From assembly GCA_035318985.1 (NCBI GenBank), contig DATHDP010000051.1, positions 1-46,952 on the forward strand: 46,952 bases of DNA. Direction: 5' to 3'. The position numbers were made by a program, and so were the translations under genes. Shown here piece by piece: positions 39,922 to 46,952 of this stretch. This DNA is from VBAS01 sp035318985 (lineage in GTDB: Bacteria; Bacteroidota; Bacteroidia; Chitinophagales; Chitinophagaceae). The first letter of the stretch is position 1; every line of letters starts with the position of its first letter. The notes beneath the pieces are model-generated. The model was not told where the DNA came from. It ran no database searches and saw only the letters and a list, made by a program, of their open reading frames with translations.

Positions 39922-41148
39922 ATGAAAAGTTTCGACGTACCTATCATATATCGCAGCCCTCTCATCACAGCCATCAAAAAGAAGAGAAAGGAACAGGATA
40001 AGATGAAAAAAGATTTTACTCCTACCCTTCTTGATCTTGGTCCATTACAGATCTACCTGGCCCGCCATTTTGGTTTTTGCTATGGCGTTGAGAATGCGAT
40101 TGAAATTGCTTTCAGAACCGTTGAAGAAAATCCGGGTAAAAGGATCTTTTTATTAAGTGAAATGATCCATAATCCGCAAGTGAATGCAGACTTACAGAGT
40201 CATGGTGTTCAGTTTATGCAGGATAATTATGGCAAACAACTAATATCTTTTGATGAATTAACTGCGGATGATATTGTTATCATTCCGGCTTTTGGTACCA
40301 CCCTTCAATTGGAAAAGAAATTAAATGGGCTCGGAATTCAAACAGAAAAATATAATACTACCTGCCCGTTTGTTGAAAAAGTATGGAACCGAAGTGAGCA
40401 GATCGCTAAAAAGAATTATACGATCATAATTCATGGCAAACCAAATCATGAAGAAACAAGAGCCACTTTTTCTCATGCTTCAGCAAATGCGCCATCTGTT
40501 GTTGTAAAAGATATGGAGCAAACAATAGAGCTGGGAAAATATATTGCCGGGGAAAAACCTACAGAACAATTCTACGAAGAGTTCAAAGATCAATTCTCTG
40601 AAAACTTTGATGCAACAAAAGATCTTGAACGTATTGGTGTAGTGAATCAAACAACCATGCTGGCAAGCGATACGCAGGCTATTGCCGACTATCTAAAGCA
40701 GGTGATGATAGAAAAATATAAATTAACGACGGCAAATGTTGACGAAAGATTTGCTGATACCAGAGATACACTTTGCTATGCAACATTAGAAAATCAACAA
40801 GCAGTTTCAGGAATGCTGGAAACAGATGCTGATCTTGCCATAGTTGTTGGCGGATATAATTCATCCAACACTTCGCATCTCGTAGAGCTATGCGAAGAAA
40901 AATTACCCACTTATTTTATCAGCAGCGAAGAAAAAATTCTTTCAGCAAAAGAAATACTGCATTATAATTTTCATACAAAAGAAGAAATCCTTACCGCTGA
41001 TTATTTACCCAACAAAAAGCCCGTAAAGATTCTAATAACAAGTGGCGCTTCCTGTCCTGATGCATTAGTGGAAGGAGTAATTAAAAAAATTGCTGCATTT
41101 TTTCCAAACACAATAAATTCTGAAGACCTGTTAAAACGTTTCGAATAA
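39922..41148 (+). CDS. ispH: 4-hydroxy-3-methylbut-2-enyl diphosphate reductase
   Basis: IspH is the last enzyme of the MEP isoprenoid pathway, reducing HMBPP to IPP and DMAPP with a [4Fe-4S] cluster. The 408-residue product has the three cluster cysteines: Cys53 (FGFCYGVENAI), Cys148 (NTTCPFVEKVW) and Cys378 (SGASCPDALVEG). It is longer than E. coli IspH (316) owing to an N-terminal extension (MKSFDVPIIYRSPLITAIKK...) and an internal insertion, both usual in Bacteroidota. The frame is open to 39844, but the promoter box at 39909-39916 and the familiar N-terminus favour the ATG at 39922. An internal ATG at 40003 is less likely. It is a single gene between two oppositely oriented neighbours. 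Confidence 0.95.
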   Translation: MKSFDVPIIYRSPLITAIKKKRKEQDKMKKDFTPTLLDLGPLQIYLARHFGFCYGVENAIEIAFRTVEENPGKRIFLLSEMIHNPQVNADLQSHGVQFMQDNYGKQLISFDELTADDIVIIPAFGTTLQLEKKLNGLGIQTEKYNTTCPFVEKVWNRSEQIAKKNYTIIIHGKPNHEETRATFSHASANAPSVVVKDMEQTIELGKYIAGEKPTEQFYEEFKDQFSENFDATKDLERIGVVNQTTMLASDTQAIADYLKQVMIEKYKLTTANVDERFADTRDTLCYATLENQQAVSGMLETDADLAIVVGGYNSSNTSHLVELCEEKLPTYFISSEEKILSAKEILHYNFHTKEEILTADYLPNKKPVKILITSGASCPDALVEGVIKKIAAFFPNTINSEDLLKRFE

Positions 41149-41154
41149 ATTTTG

Positions 41155-41853
41155 TCAGTAAGAATTGTAATAATTGACCAGCTTTGCCATGTCATTTTCC
41201 TTATTACATTTAATATCGTTTGAAGAAATAAAGGCCGTTATTTTATTGTCGTCCTTAAAAGCAGGGACTGTAGATAAACAGTTTTTCTTTTCTACGTAAA
41301 GGGCATCTTTTGAATAAATGTATAAGGCGTTTTGCAACTCAAAGCTGTTTTTTTCCGGCTTGTTGAAATCTTTTGTCATCTTAACTATTACATTCATTTT
41401 TTTAAGAAGGGCGGCCTTCGCTCCGTCAGCTATTACCTGGTAAAATTCATGGATATTTTCTCCGTAACCTGATACAAACCGGGCATTATTCCATTTTGAT
41501 GATACATCTTTTATTTCAACCTCCCTAACGTCTATTGCAACCATTCTTGCACGACCCATTTCATCTTTAAAATGAACTTTATTTTCATAGAGGTCAAGTT
41601 TGACCAATACACTATCAAATTTCCTGGAGTCTGCGAGCTTGACTTTTGCGTATGCCCATTCAGTAGAAAGATAGGGCGAACCTTCTATTTTAGAGTATGT
41701 TTCAGGGACGAAAAGCATTGCCCCAGCCTGGCCTATTGCTATTTCAAAACTGGGGGTTTTAGCAGCAGAAGGGTAAGCGACATTGTTGTCTTGCGAAAAT
41801 AAACCTTGCCAACAGAGAATGGCTATCGTCAAAACTTTGATCTTATTCCTCAT
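41155..41853 (-). CDS. Exported protein of unknown function
   Basis: A 232-residue protein with signal peptide (MRNKIKVLTIAILCWQGLFSQ). The mature domain contains beta-rich segments (SPYLSTEWAYAKVKLADSRKFDSVLVKLDLYENKVHFKDEMGRARMVAIDVREVEIKD). A C-terminal part follows (NALYIYSKDALYVEKKNCLSTVPAF) and ends with a helix (KENDMAKLVNYYNSY). The 'strand plus ENKVHFKDE' pattern recalls Bacteroidota proteins that track a residue change list, but I cannot name a family. It is convergent with ispH, with 6 bases between the stops. Confidence 0.75.
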   Translation of the reverse strand: MRNKIKVLTIAILCWQGLFSQDNNVAYPSAAKTPSFEIAIGQAGAMLFVPETYSKIEGSPYLSTEWAYAKVKLADSRKFDSVLVKLDLYENKVHFKDEMGRARMVAIDVREVEIKDVSSKWNNARFVSGYGENIHEFYQVIADGAKAALLKKMNVIVKMTKDFNKPEKNSFELQNALYIYSKDALYVEKKNCLSTVPAFKDDNKITAFISSNDIKCNKENDMAKLVNYYNSY

Positions 41854-41911
41854 GTTATTTTATTACTTATTAACTAAAGTTAATAAAAATAAACATCCAC
41901 TTTTAATTAAG

Positions 41912-43567
41912 CTATTTGTACAAAAGTTCGTAGTACTCATGCGCCATGCGGTTACTATCAAACTGGAAACGAACATCACGCATCCCATTTTTTATTACCA
42001 TGCGCCAGGTATCATAATTTTCGTAGTATAGGGGAAGAATTTCTTTTAAAAGTATCTCATACAATTTTTCAAGATCATATTCATCCTGTTGTTGTACCGT
42101 CATGTTCGCATAATCGGCTTTTGGAATTACAAAACCATTATGACCATGATTGATGAATTCAGGGATCCATCCATCATCAGTAGAAAAATTTACAGAACCA
42201 TTCATCGCTGCTGTCATTCCACTTGTACCAGATGCTTCTCTTGGAACTCTTGGGTTATTTAACCAAACATCACCGGCTTGCTTTAATCTTTTTGAAAGAC
42301 CGAGTTCATACCCAACAAGTACAGCAACATTATTATACTTCTTACTTAAATGTACAAGATGATTGAATTCAGAGATCGCAGGATAATCAACCGGGTAAGG
42401 CTTACCGGCCCAAATAATTTGAACAGGATACTTTTTATCGTTTAATAATCTTTCAAACTGCTCTTCCTCAGTTGCGATCAGCCCAGCTCTTTTATATCCT
42501 GCAAATCTTCTTGACCATACAATTGTAAATACATTTTGATCAAAGACCTTTCCTGTTTGATCAGCGACAATTTCAAACGCCCTTTTCTTTAAATGTTTTT
42601 TCCTGTCGTCAAATGCCCAGTCATTTCCTTCTTCCATGAATTTGTACAACTGCTTATCTGCCCAGTATCGCCAGTTCTGCGAATTGGTGATCGAAATGAT
42701 CGGGCATATATCACTATATTTCTTCCACATTTCTCGCGAAACAACACCATGCAATTGCGAAACACCGTTAGCCAGTCTTGCAAACCGCAAAGCAACAAGA
42801 GAATGATTGAACATATCATCGTTGTTTCCCGTTAATTTCTTTACCTCATCAACAGACAGTCCACAGAAGTAACTCATTTTATGACATAGATGAATATCAT
42901 GTTTTTCGTTCCCTGCTTCTTCAGGTGTATGCGTGGTGAATACAAGACGTTTCTTTACTTCCTTCAGATCATTCTCATATTTTTTATACAAATAAAATGC
43001 AGCAGAGATGCCGTGTGCTTCATTTAAATGATATACATCAGGATTGAAACCAAGTTCATCGATCAACTTAGCGCCACCAACACCAAGTAAAATAAATTGC
43101 GCCACTTTCGTTGCTACGTTCGCATCATATAAGCGATGTGTGATCGTTTGTGACACATAATCATTTTCAGGAAGATCAGTGCTTAATAAAAATAAAGGAG
43201 CTGTTTTAAAGATCTCAGGATCGAGATACCATGCTTTAACCCAAACCGGGTGTTCATGCACAGTTATCTGGAATTTAATACCGGTATCTTTCAGAAAACT
43301 ATATTGTTTTTCCATCCAGGTCACTTGCAGTGTTTGATCCTGGTTGCGGGCCTGGTCATAATAACCGTACTTCCATAATATGCCAACGCCGATCATATTT
43401 TGCCTGAGCTCATATGCACTGCGCAAATGAGATCCGGACAAAAATCCGAGACCTCCGCTATAAATTTTAAGGGGCTGGTGAGTAGCAAACTCCATTGAAA
43501 AATAGGCTACCTTCTTCGAATATCTCTCATCAAAAGGGTAAGGAACTTTAAATTCTCTAAAACTCAT
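41912..43567 (-). CDS. glgP: GT35 glucan phosphorylase-family protein lacking the PLP lysine
   Basis: A 551-residue protein of the short alpha-glucan phosphorylase group (GT35). The beginning, VAYFSMEFATHQPLKIYSGGLGFLSGSHLRSAYELRQ, and the later HLNEAHGISAAF and FTTHTPEEAGNEKH match the family. Near the C-terminus the cofactor motif reads EASGTSGMTAAMNGSVNFSTDDGW. In muscle phosphorylase and maltodextrin phosphorylase the residue after GTGNM is the lysine that binds pyridoxal phosphate; here it is Thr452 (codon ACA, checked in the sequence). Glycogen phosphorolysis by the classical mechanism would therefore be doubtful. Glycosyl transfer of another kind, or a regulatory role in glycogen metabolism, is possible. 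The gene stands alone; no glgA, glgB or glgC is in the window, but a GH13 gene lies 15 kb away. Confidence 0.88.
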   Translation of the reverse strand: MSFREFKVPYPFDERYSKKVAYFSMEFATHQPLKIYSGGLGFLSGSHLRSAYELRQNMIGVGILWKYGYYDQARNQDQTLQVTWMEKQYSFLKDTGIKFQITVHEHPVWVKAWYLDPEIFKTAPLFLLSTDLPENDYVSQTITHRLYDANVATKVAQFILLGVGGAKLIDELGFNPDVYHLNEAHGISAAFYLYKKYENDLKEVKKRLVFTTHTPEEAGNEKHDIHLCHKMSYFCGLSVDEVKKLTGNNDDMFNHSLVALRFARLANGVSQLHGVVSREMWKKYSDICPIISITNSQNWRYWADKQLYKFMEEGNDWAFDDRKKHLKKRAFEIVADQTGKVFDQNVFTIVWSRRFAGYKRAGLIATEEEQFERLLNDKKYPVQIIWAGKPYPVDYPAISEFNHLVHLSKKYNNVAVLVGYELGLSKRLKQAGDVWLNNPRVPREASGTSGMTAAMNGSVNFSTDDGWIPEFINHGHNGFVIPKADYANMTVQQQDEYDLEKLYEILLKEILPLYYENYDTWRMVIKNGMRDVRFQFDSNRMAHEYYELLYK

Positions 43568-43702
43568 ATTGTGTGGTTTTTACACGGGGCACAAAATAAC
43601 GGGAAATAGGCATAGGAAAGTGTACGAACATTCAATCAGTTTATTAAATTATTCACATGCAGGGGAAAATTAAGCACTGTAGACGACGGCAACTAACAAT
43701 CA

Positions 43703-44671
43703 TTAGGGTTTTCGTTTCACAGGAGTTTTCGGCTTCGCTTCTTTTTTTCGGGGATAACTTCCATCGAAAGAACATTTGACACCCCGGTGAGCTCCACAGG
43801 CCTGGATCTCTTTTAAAGTAATAGAAGAGGTTGAAAAATTAAATTGAATTGAGCAGGCATCACCCGGTTGTTGATAGACCGCTGTATTAGCTGAGGTAAT
43901 ATTTGCAACTCCTTTTAGTTCACCTGTACATTCACCATCATTGCGATCAAAATGAATAAAGAAATTTATTCTTCCGGCTTTACTGTCATCGCGGATGGAA
44001 ACAAGATTCATTTTATCTTTTATATAATCAGCGGAGAATTTATTTTTCCGGCTAAATGTATCGATCGGGTTAATGACTTCCTGCACCCTGTCATCAAGAG
44101 GATCAGTCATTATAAGAAGGAACTTGCCGACTTCATCATCATAGCTAAACGCTTCTTTCCCTTCGGCACTTGAGCCGTCAGGCCGTTTCAAGGAAATGGT
44201 TTTGTAAAATGATAGCCTGCGATCTAATCCGCTTACTTGCGTTGTAGCAGGATCATTATCCTGCACGAGCAATGGCAAATAATCTTTGAATTTATTTTCC
44301 TTATCAAAGCAAAGAACAAGCAAAGTTTTTTTGTCTGCAGTGATCGCCTTTGCAAATAAATACATTTCCTTTTCTATCATCACCCGTTTACCCATATAAA
44401 TTTTTGGCTTTGCATTTTTACCAAAAACTTTTGTCAGTACAGAATCCGGAACAAATTGGGCAAATATTTTATCGGCGATGAGTAGTGAATCTTTTTCCTT
44501 TTTATTCAATGCAGTATCGTTCACTTCATACGGCGGAGTTATCAATTCAAATGATTCAATAAAGTCTCCGATACCCACCTCATCGGTGCCGGAAAGCGAA
44601 GGCTTTTTCTTATTCCCACAACCCGTAAACAGATAAATAGCAACGATCAAACAGGCAAGATACCGAACCAT
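43703..44671 (-). CDS. Lipoprotein of unknown function
   Basis: The product has 322 residues from the ATG at 44671, where the signal MVRYLACLIVAIYLFTGC has a lipobox (FTGC). An ATG 36 bases further upstream (44707) would add 12 residues with no hydrophobic content. The mature protein is beta-rich in its middle (KIYMGKRVMIEKEMYLFAKAITADKKTLLVLCFDKENKF). It has a C-terminal segment with two cysteine-containing strands (FNFSTSSITLKEIQACGAHRGVKCSFDGSYP) and a very basic proline/lysine tail (RKKEAKPKTPVKRKP). I do not recognise a family. It probably faces the periplasm or cell surface. It lies divergent from the mntR-mntH pair. Confidence 0.75.
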   Translation of the reverse strand: MVRYLACLIVAIYLFTGCGNKKKPSLSGTDEVGIGDFIESFELITPPYEVNDTALNKKEKDSLLIADKIFAQFVPDSVLTKVFGKNAKPKIYMGKRVMIEKEMYLFAKAITADKKTLLVLCFDKENKFKDYLPLLVQDNDPATTQVSGLDRRLSFYKTISLKRPDGSSAEGKEAFSYDDEVGKFLLIMTDPLDDRVQEVINPIDTFSRKNKFSADYIKDKMNLVSIRDDSKAGRINFFIHFDRNDGECTGELKGVANITSANTAVYQQPGDACSIQFNFSTSSITLKEIQACGAHRGVKCSFDGSYPRKKEAKPKTPVKRKP

Positions 44672-44731
44672 ATTCTTCAAATTGTTATCGAATATAAACC
44701 TTTCCATTTTTATGCCACAACGAAAAATTTC

Positions 44732-44762
44732 TTGGAAATCTAAGAAGTATTTTTTAGGTTTG
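44732..44762 (+). promoter_or_regulatory. Putative mntR-mntH promoter
   Basis: TTG (44732-44734), 20 bases, then TAGGTTTG (44755-44762), an exact TAnnTTTG match 19 bases before the ATG at 44782. Confidence 0.6.
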
Positions 44763-44768
44763 TCTAAA
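44753..44768. promoter_or_regulatory. Candidate metalloregulator operator on the promoter
   Basis: TTTAG-GTTTGT-CTAAA: a 5 bp inverted repeat with a 6-base centre, directly over the -7 box. It resembles DtxR/IdeR-type boxes (TTAGGTTAG...CTAA), so a metal-loaded MntR bound here would block RNA polymerase. The assignment rests on position and resemblance only. Confidence 0.5.
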
Positions 44769-44781
44769 TTTATTTTTAGTC

Positions 44782-45441
44782 ATGCTTAATTTTTCGACCA
44801 GTGAAGAGAATTACCTGAAAACGATCTTTCATTTACAGACCAAAGACGAAAACGTGTCTACCAATGAGCTTGCCGAAAAACTGAAAGCGAAGCCGGCTTC
44901 GATAACCGACATGATGAAAAAATTAAAAAACCGCAAACTGGTTAATTATCAGCCCTACCAGGGTTTTCGGTTAACTCCTGAAGGAAAGAAGGTGGCATTG
45001 AGCATAATACGCCGTCATCGTTTATGGGAATATTTTTTAGCAGAGAAATTAAAATTTAGTTGGGACGAGGTTCATGAAGTAGCAGAGCAACTGGAACATG
45101 TAAGCAGTAAAAAATTAATAGATAAACTGGATGAATATCTCGGTTCGCCAAAATTTGATCCTCATGGTGACCCCATACCCGATACAAATGGGAAAATGGA
45201 AACTGGAAAACAAATAAGCTTACAGGAATTGCCTCTTAATAAAACGGCCCGGATCTGCTTTATCGCCAATCAATCCGGGTTGTTGCTGGAACATTTGAAT
45301 GAGAAAAAAATAAACATCGGCGCTTCGATCGCTGTAAAAAGAAAATTCAGTTATGACGATTCGCTGGAAATTAAATTAGACAATAAGCTGATGACCATAA
45401 GTGATCAGTTAGCTAAAAACATTTTTGTAAAACATGGATAA
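44782..45441 (+). CDS. mntR: DtxR/MntR-family metal-dependent repressor
   Basis: A 219-residue metalloregulator. The N-terminal winged helix (about 1-65) has SEENYLKTIFHLQ and TNELAEKLKAKPASITDMMKKLKNRKLV. The dimerisation/metal-binding helices follow: IIRRHRLWEYFLAEKL and HEVAEQLEHVSSKKLIDKLDEYLGSPKFDPHGDPIP. They have the His, Glu and Asp positions typical of the family. The C-terminal third (about 150-219) is an SH3-like FeoA domain. The size matches IdeR-type members rather than short B. subtilis MntR (about 140). Its last 8 bases overlap the start of an Nramp gene, so manganese (or iron) is the likely effector. A candidate operator lies over its own promoter, suggesting autoregulation. 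Confidence 0.92.
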   Translation: MLNFSTSEENYLKTIFHLQTKDENVSTNELAEKLKAKPASITDMMKKLKNRKLVNYQPYQGFRLTPEGKKVALSIIRRHRLWEYFLAEKLKFSWDEVHEVAEQLEHVSSKKLIDKLDEYLGSPKFDPHGDPIPDTNGKMETGKQISLQELPLNKTARICFIANQSGLLLEHLNEKKINIGASIAVKRKFSYDDSLEIKLDNKLMTISDQLAKNIFVKHG

Positions 45442-46952
45442 CTTACATAGCTACCCTTCACTAAGTGAGGTTCACCAAACAGTAGATACAACCAGTACAA
45501 GAAGACCGGGTTGGAGAAAAATACTTTCGTTTTTCGGTCCTGCCTATCTCGTTAGTGTTGGTTATATGGATCCGGGAAACTGGGCTACTGATCTTGCGGG
45601 TGGCAGCCAGTTTGGTTATAAACTTATCTGGGTATTGTTGATGAGTAACCTGATGGCTCTTTTATTACAAAGTTTATCGGCAAGATTGGGCATAGTGAGG
45701 GGAAGGGACCTGGCGCAAGCCAGCCGCGAAACATATCCACGCTATATTAATTATGCATTGTATGTTTTAGCAGAGATCGCAATTGCTGCATGTGATCTTG
45801 CTGAAATACTTGGTATGGCAATAGGTTTGCAATTACTCACTGGCTTACCACTTATCTGGGGGGTATTAATTACTGTACTTGATACATTTCTTTTTTTATA
45901 CCTGCAACGTCTTGGCATCCGTAAAATGGAAGCCTTTATCATTGCACTTATTGCTGTCATTGGTATTTCATTTCTTATCGAAATAATTTTAGTCAAACCC
46001 CAATTAAGTGAAGTAGTGACAGGTTTTGTTCCTACTATACCAAATGATACCGCACTATATATAGCAATTGGAATTATCGGTGCCACGGTAATGCCGCATA
46101 ATTTGTATTTGCATTCTGCCTTGGTGCAAACAAGAAAAATAAAACGGGATGATGCGGGCATAAAAAGAGCGTTGAAGCTAAACTTTATCGACAGCACTAT
46201 CGCTTTGAATCTTGCCTTCTTTGTTAACGCCGCAATACTTGTATTGGCAGCCACTGCTTTTTTTAAAACAGGCAGAACAGATGTAGCAGAAATAAAAGTG
46301 GCGCATGAACTACTACCCTCTTTTTTGGGAACCAAATTTGCTCCGATACTTTTTGCCATCGCATTGATAGCATCGGGACAAAGTTCAACTATTACCGGAA
46401 CACTCGCCGGGCAAATAGTAATGGAAGGGTATTTACAATTGCGTATTGCACCATGGGTAAGAAGATTGATGACAAGGCTTATCGCAATAATTCCCGCCGT
46501 CATTGTCATTTTAATAAATGGAGAAGATAATATCGATAGCCTGCTGGTATTTAGCCAGGTGATCCTGAGTTTGCAACTTGGGTTTGCTATCATTCCTTTG
46601 ATCCACTTTACCAGCGATAAAACAGCTATGGGGAAATATGCGATCAAACCTCTAGTGATTGTGCTTGCATCTTTAATTGCTGCTGTTCTTGTCTATTTAA
46701 ATATAAGGATGGTGGTAGAGCAGGCTTCTGACTTTTTTGCCACTTCAAATAGTGTTTTTTGGAAAGCAGTGATCATACTGGCTGGGGTATTTTTTCTCAG
46801 CCTACTGGTCGTCGCAACTGTTTACCCGCTTCGTAAACGAAAACAAAAACCTATTATCAAAGAAATTCATGCACAACCGGGAGTTATCGAAAATGTATCC
46901 GTTCCTTCTTATAATAAAATTGCAGTAGCGATCGATCTTAGTTCTAACGATG
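45434..46952 (+). CDS. mntH: Nramp Mn2+/Fe2+ transporter MntH, 3' end cut off, probable C-terminal Usp domain
   Basis: The frame opens at an ATG overlapping the mntR stop (ATGGATAA) and runs off the window after 506 codons. The Nramp core is intact: the first helix has DPGN at 46-49 (SVGYMDPGNWATD) and helix 6 has MPHN at 220-223 (ATVMPHNLYLHS), the two unwound metal-binding sites; the methionine next to PHN favours Mn2+ or Fe2+ over other ions. About eleven hydrophobic helices are visible, ending near residue 460. After a basic linker the sequence turns into PSYNKIAVAIDLSSND, the typical first strand of a universal stress protein domain. This suggests an Nramp-UspA fusion whose Usp part lies mostly outside the window. 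Confidence 0.93.
   Translation, partial: MDNLHSYPSLSEVHQTVDTTSTRRPGWRKILSFFGPAYLVSVGYMDPGNWATDLAGGSQFGYKLIWVLLMSNLMALLLQSLSARLGIVRGRDLAQASRETYPRYINYALYVLAEIAIAACDLAEILGMAIGLQLLTGLPLIWGVLITVLDTFLFLYLQRLGIRKMEAFIIALIAVIGISFLIEIILVKPQLSEVVTGFVPTIPNDTALYIAIGIIGATVMPHNLYLHSALVQTRKIKRDDAGIKRALKLNFIDSTIALNLAFFVNAAILVLAATAFFKTGRTDVAEIKVAHELLPSFLGTKFAPILFAIALIASGQSSTITGTLAGQIVMEGYLQLRIAPWVRRLMTRLIAIIPAVIVILINGEDNIDSLLVFSQVILSLQLGFAIIPLIHFTSDKTAMGKYAIKPLVIVLASLIAAVLVYLNIRMVVEQASDFFATSNSVFWKAVIILAGVFFLSLLVVATVYPLRKRKQKPIIKEIHAQPGVIENVSVPSYNKIAVAIDLSSND

Noticed and set aside
45751..46647. A 298-codon open frame on the minus strand, the longest without a clear match
   Set aside because: It lies wholly antisense to mntH, whose Nramp motifs are unmistakable. 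Its composition (many Ser, Ile, Ala, Lys runs) is what the complement of a membrane protein gives.

Overview
The window looks like chromosomal DNA of a low-GC member of the Bacteroidota, most likely the Chitinophagaceae. Evidence: several start sites are preceded by the Bacteroidota promoter element TAnnTTTG, some with an upstream TTG/TTTG at 19-21 bp. Shine-Dalgarno sequences are weak or absent. The gene set fits too: a TonB-dependent receptor, head-GIN (DUF2807) proteins, a DUF4954 protein after glmS, a LuxC-type acyl-CoA reductase next to a ferredoxin, an IspH with a long N-terminus, and a PASTA protein after ddl. I see no phage, IS element, CRISPR array or integrase.

Layout. 1-0.8 kb: 5' part of a CotH-type protein gene (runs off the left edge). 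0.9-3.6 kb: mutS and a heptad-repeat tail. 3.6-5.9 kb: membrane acyltransferase, CHRD lipoprotein, SET-domain protein. 6-12 kb: mgtE, glmS with a DUF4954 partner, small secreted protein. 12.3-14.8 kb: era-der operon and an initiator tRNA-Met with its own promoter and terminator. 14.8-17 kb: operon of three head-GIN paralogs. 17.1-19.4 kb: TPP riboswitch and TonB-dependent receptor. 19.5-22.4 kb: secreted protein, then ddl-PASTA-rhodanese. 22.5-25.8 kb: ferredoxin divergent from acyl-CoA reductase, then an HtrA protease. 25.8-28.9 kb: GH13 amylase, cupin, atypical SDR, metalloprotease-like lipoprotein. 28.9-29.2 kb: palindromic repeats. 29.2-34.3 kb: unknown membrane-anchored protein, then a kaiC-kaiB-kaiB-histidine kinase operon. 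34.5-37.4 kb: GNAT, ankyrin, cupin and thioesterase genes with further repeats. 37.4-43.6 kb: S9 peptidase, ispH, unknown secreted protein, GT35 phosphorylase-family protein. 43.7-47 kb: unknown lipoprotein, DtxR/MntR-type regulator overlapping an Nramp transporter that runs off the right edge.

The most notable system is the Kai operon at 30.4-34.3 kb. A double-domain KaiC ATPase, two different KaiB proteins and a double-PAS histidine kinase are encoded with gaps of at most 9 bases, one 4-base overlap and one zero-base junction. There is no kaiA. This reads as a self-contained Kai-type timing or stress-signalling module outside the cyanobacteria. Other points worth attention are a GT35 protein whose PLP lysine position is threonine, three GIN paralogs that each carry their own beta-turn signature, heptad repeats inside mutS, two copies of a ~175 bp palindromic element, and a putative metalloregulator operator lying on the mntR promoter.
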